Positions 8,461-11,236 of a stretch of DNA of 11,236 nucleotides are shown in pieces; within the stretch, counting starts at the first letter, position 1, and the number at the start of each line of letters is the position of its first letter. The stretch is from Smittium mucronatum (Eukaryota; Kickxellomycota; Harpellomycetes; Harpellales; Legeriomycetaceae), in assembly GCA_001953115.1 (NCBI GenBank), contig LSSL01001204.1:1-11236 (forward strand), written 5' to 3'. The notes beneath the pieces were generated by a model. It ran no database searches, had not been told where the DNA came from, and saw nothing but the letters and a program-made list of their open reading frames with translations. Made by a program: the position numbers and the translations under genes.

Positions 8461-9754
8461 TCCTATTTTTATCGTATTATTATATAATAAGCAGTTTTTT
8501 TTTCAAATTTTGTCAAGTCTAAAAAAGAAATTAAGAAGGTATATGTGCGTCCTTCAACGAAGAGAATCGATAGACCTGACTTCAAATAAACGTTATGGTT
8601 GGTTAAATTATTATTTTATTCAGACAGAAATAAAGAACTCTACAAATAAAAGCACTTTAAGCTTTTAAACTCTTATATGGATAAAAATCAATGGTTGTTT
8701 TGCACTCAATGATGAAAATCTCTTGATTACTCATGGTTTTTTACAGGGTCTAAAAATCGGAAATTTCAAGAATCAAATCTACGGTTCATTTCTGCCTGAT
8801 ATTTTCACCGAATTCAGAATCATTTTTTAGAAAGATCTCAATAATAATTTTTTCCCCGTTATTCGAAAATATTGGCTAAAAACCCCATCCGACCTCTGAA
8901 ACCAATCAATTAAAAACACAAGTAGCTTTTAATAATATTAATGAACTCAAATATAACCTATAACAAGATACTTTTTTATTTTTTTCCAGTTGATACGGCG
9001 ATGGTTCCTTCGGTGTCGAGGCTATTGACCCAATTGAAATTTCATATATTTTATCATCCAATTAATAACTTGTATCAACTTTTTATTTACAAATAAATAG
9101 TATTTATTATCAGCAATTATCCAACAATAAATTTCCATTTTAAAAGATATTTTAGTGGTCAAATAAAAAAGTGGAGTACATGGGGTGAAACGTAAATAGG
9201 TCAATATTCACTTATTAATTATTTTACGAACAGCTCCAGTTGACAATTTGGTTGTTAATTTAAATTATTAATGGGGTCTCACTCTTAACCCTTTTCGGGT
9301 CTAAATTATATCCTCACTCTCATTTGTGTATAATAACAACCCGAATTGGTCCAGCTACCTAATTTATCCAATATAATACAAATATTAAAAAGTCAAAGAT
9401 AGTATTGAACAAAAAATGAACGTCTTTTTTATGCCAATGGTCCCGGAAGGGTTAGAAGAAATCTTTCATAACATGTTTTTTTTTAATAATATAATAAATG
9501 TAAATTCCTGAAAAAGGCAATAAAATTTTTTTTCAAATCCATTTACCCTTTCTGCATAATTTTTCACTACCAATACATTACTCTATTAAATAAATCCCTA
9601 TAAAAAAAAAGAAAAGAAAACACACTATAGCGCTATAATAAATCAGAGCAATCAAAATTTACTGTAATTGTAAAGTAAAACTCTTATTCGCAAAACATGG
9701 ACTGCACTCTTTTTTAAAGTAGCGAATGAGTTTTGTTAATTTAAATTTGACTAG

Positions 9755-10225
9755 CATTATAATGAGAAATATACTGCTGGAATTTACACGAATCCGAATG
9801 TTAGAATGGATGACAAAGGAATAAATCCGCTTTATTTTCCAATAAATCTGGGAATCATTTTTTGGCTCTGCCAAATGATTAATGCCAGTCTGTCTTTTAG
9901 ATATGACCCCAACTAAACGGGATTCGATCAGGAATTGGCCTTGGAAAATAACAGTTCTAACCTCCATTGCTATATGATCCAAAAACCACTCATTTTATTT
10001 AAGCACATGATTCCGACATTAATCAAGACTTGCAATTTGATTATTTATGGATTGCCATCTTCAATTAGTAAGCAAAGTTTAAGGCAGATAAAGTCCACAT
10101 TCTGATTGAATCGAGTAGAGTTATTTAGAATTTACACGAGGAAAAAAACAAGTGATTTATTGAAACTCTACTCTAGTTTTACAAGGTGCCACACGCGTGT
10201 CAACTATTCCCAAATAAAAATTTGA
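9755..10225 (+). pseudogene. Low-stop reading frame, possible degraded gene
   Basis: One plus-strand frame runs 157 codons with only two internal stops (TAA at 9914-9916, TGA at 10103-10105) before TGA at 10223-10225, where composition predicts roughly ten. The translation is less Lys/Phe/Asn-dominated than most chance frames here (for example NPNVRMDDKGINPLYF and TGFDQELALENN). No domain is recognised. The opposite strand, codon-in-phase, is also open over 9982-9659 (107 codons), which weakens the case for either. It could be a decayed gene or chance. Confidence 0.2.
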
Positions 10226-10700
10226 AAGCATTCGTGAACCCACTTTGCGGAGTATAATTATTATTTTATTGGTTTAGGGGTTCTGAAAAAAAATTAAAAA
10301 GTCAGGAAACTTTGGCAATGTTTTATAAAAAATATTTCTAGATATTGAAACTATGTTATTTTTCACTTGAAAGACATAATGCCCTGTTGGACTTCAATTG
10401 GATTAAATGAGAGTCCTTCTGACAGTTTATCTAAAAAGGAAAATTTGTATACCAAAAAAAACGTAAAACAGGCTATTAACGTGAAGCCACCCAATCGAAA
10501 TCGCTTTCTCCCCCGAGGACTGAAACGCTGATTTAATAGCAATTTAATATTCCAGAGTGAAACTAATTCCAATTTTAGTTGTCCGCCTGAAAAAATGGTT
10601 TGCTTTAATTATGTTTTCAAAGAAAATGTTAAAGGATGGTTGATTGATCTATAGAGGGAATAAGTGAAAGAGAGGCAAATAAATTTTCTACAAAGTTGGC

Positions 10701-10710
10701 TATATAAAAG
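10701..10710 (+). promoter_or_regulatory. TATA-box-like motif near the right end
   Basis: TATATAAAAG is a strong match to a eukaryotic TATA box, with a slightly GC-richer flank (GGC before, GCTTG after). Only very short frames follow before the window ends, so a gene driven from here would have to be small, non-coding, or start beyond the edge. Such motifs arise by chance in AT-rich DNA. Confidence 0.2.
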
Positions 10711-11236
10711 CTTGATGATGTCTATGGTCAATTCAATTTTAACTTAAGAGCTCCTATGTTTGAAACAATGGCATGTGTATATCTTTAAAAACAATCATCA
10801 AAGAGAATGATCAATTATGATAATGTTTAGTTATAGGTCTACAAGATCACACCCTTCAGGTCTTAACTATATTGAACTAGCCCTCGAATGTTATGTGTTT
10901 CTACTAAGTTTTTGTATTTTTTATAATTTCTGAAAGATATTATGAAATATAGTAAACACCATACGGGAGATTATAAATCTACAATAAGTTTGGTATCATG
11001 GCCAAAGACCTGATTTCCGGTCAAGAAGAATGCTAAACTCCACACTTTTACAGAAAAATCGCACATAATTGTTTGTTTTTTACCCAATTTCTTGTTTTCC
11101 ATAATTTACACTTTCAAAAAAACCCAAACCCCGGCAAATTCCTTTTTTATTTGAATTGGATAAAACAAAAAACAAAAAAAAGTGTCAAAATCATGAAATT
11201 TAGAATGAATACGAAAAAAAAAAAAAAAAAAAAAAA

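Larger units (their letters stand above)
8461..11236. other. Gene-poor AT-rich right flank
   Basis: No convincing gene is seen. Noted items are a palindrome TATAGCGCTATA (9626-9637), a 10-bp inverted pair GAGTAGAGTT/AACTCTACTC (10113-10122 and 10164-10173), a low-stop stretch at 9755-10225, a palindrome ACACGCGTGT (10191-10200), and a terminal run of 23 A (11214-11236). Short frames at 9022-9204 and 10363-10572 have no recognisable motif and the composition of the surrounding DNA. Confidence 0.55.

Noticed and set aside
8342..8668. A 108-codon frame starting MGDSSVKKT, resembling the GDSSVGKT P-loop of Rab GTPases, with a later YIST.
   Set aside because: The P-loop Gly is Lys, spacing to YIST is five residues too long, no DxxGQ or NKxD motif follows, and the start lies on the TGGGAGATTCTT repeat core. 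The resemblance is probably chance.
9022..9204. A 60-codon minus-strand frame.
   Set aside because: No motif, AT-rich composition and a length expected by chance.
9626..9637. Perfect 12-bp palindrome TATAGCGCTATA.
   Set aside because: About ten palindromes of this length are expected by chance in a window of this composition.
10363..10572. A 69-codon minus-strand frame with a short hydrophobic segment.
   Set aside because: One possible membrane segment is not enough; no ribosome context, homology or splice evidence could be seen.
1..11236. tRNA genes, rRNA, CRISPR arrays, telomere repeats and a variant genetic code.
   Set aside because: No T-loop with a pairing stem, no regular spaced repeats and no TTAGGG arrays were seen. 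The transporter reads through in the standard code with TAA as stop, so the stops in low-stop frames cannot be excused by recoding.

Overview
The window is one AT-rich piece of nuclear DNA, most likely fungal, carrying a single clear protein gene flanked by long gene-poor stretches. The fungal call rests on three things: an ABCC (MRP/Ycf1-type) vacuolar transporter, a short intron with fungal-style signals (GTAAGT donor, CTAAC branch site, TAG acceptor), and base composition in which the gene is visibly richer in G+C than its surroundings. A compact, intron-poor, low-GC fungus, perhaps an early-diverging lineage such as Harpellales, would fit, but that is a guess. The window ends in a run of 23 A, which looks like a contig end. 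Layout: positions 1-2700 hold no convincing gene. They contain degenerate repeats, including an imperfect long inverted repeat at about 1004-1396, a striking C6/G6 hairpin at 2085-2100, and a GC-richer island at about 2250-2575 that may be a decayed coding remnant. Positions 2772-7616 on the minus strand are the transporter gene: a 14-codon first exon, an 81-nt intron and one long second exon, giving 1587 residues. Its layout is TMD0, lasso linker, TMD1, NBD1, serine-rich regulatory linker, TMD2, NBD2. Positions 7617-11236 hold the upstream region of the transporter, a second degenerate copy of the left-hand repeat family near 8200-8460, and a stretch at 9755-10225 with unusually few stop codons in one plus-strand frame. 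The transporter probably loads glutathione-conjugated or glutathione-complexed compounds, including metals, into the vacuole. Nothing else in the window is a recognisable partner for it, so no operon, cluster or multi-gene system can be claimed. The less ordinary observations are inside the transporter (a lysine-rich insertion in NBD1, a Met in the NBD2 signature, a Ycf1-like phosphorylation motif) and in the repeat structure of the non-coding DNA.
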